A stretch of DNA of 13,911 bases, taken from NCBI GenBank assembly GCA_022837365.1, contig JALHHV010000082.1:1-13911 (forward strand), given 5' to 3'. The translations under genes and the position numbers were made by a program. This DNA is from Desulfovibrio sp. GTDB taxonomy: Bacteria > Desulfobacterota > Desulfovibrionia > Desulfovibrionales > Desulfovibrionaceae. This document shows, in pieces, positions 13,904 through 13,911 of this stretch. The notes below the pieces were generated by a model that was not told the DNA's origin, searched no databases, and worked only from the letters and a program-made list of their open reading frames with translations. Every line of letters begins with the position of its first letter. Positions within the stretch are counted from its first letter, which is position 1.

Positions 13904-13911
13904 ATGACCAG
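13904..13911 (+). CDS. Possible start of a rightward gene, cut by the window edge
   Basis: ATG at 13904 is preceded by AAGGA at 13892-13896 with 7 bases between, a good ribosome site, following an AT-containing leader. Only two full codons (Met-Thr) are visible, so nothing can be said of the product. Confidence 0.4.

Overview
The window is GC-rich, with genes packed on both strands and spurious long reading frames opposite most real ones. The bacterioferritin, the small monoheme cytochromes and the codon style suggest a sulfate reducer of the Desulfovibrio/Nitratidesulfovibrio group. That placement is an inference from protein resemblance; no rRNA or tRNA is present to confirm it.

Layout, left to right. 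(1) Positions 1-1316, minus: the N-terminal part of a membrane-anchored GAF/PAS sensor protein that runs off the left edge. (2) 1642-2241, plus: a bacterioferritin with a Lys/Pro/Ala-rich N-terminal tail, followed by a clear intrinsic terminator. (3) 2550-3980, plus: a stand-alone AAA_14/DUF4143 ATPase with its own AT-rich palindromic upstream region and a strong terminator. (4) 4078-13697: a large envelope-transport locus. (5) The right end carries a divergent regulatory region and the first codons of a rightward gene.

The transport locus is the main interest. tonB and a small periplasmic cytochrome c are read leftward. A TonB-dependent outer-membrane receptor, a tandem double methyltransferase, a ZnuA-like binding protein, an ABC ATPase and an ABC-3 family permease are read rightward. 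Beyond them, exbB, exbD and a lipoprotein cytochrome c are read leftward. Together this makes a full route: outer-membrane receptor, Ton motor (TonB, ExbB, ExbD), periplasmic binding protein and inner-membrane ABC transporter. The ABC family normally moves Zn, Mn or Fe(II), but the binding protein appears to lack the usual metal-ligand histidines. With the two-domain methyltransferase in the same operon, this suggests a modified cargo such as a chelated metal. The cargo cannot be read from the sequence.

The two monoheme cytochromes, 8 kb apart, are close paralogues. Each is the last gene of a leftward Ton-energy gene set (tonB-cyt and exbB-exbD-cyt). tonB is split by an apparent one-base deletion in a C4 run. 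The tonB/receptor intergenic region holds an unusual array of ATTACA/TGTAAT half-sites, a candidate shared operator.
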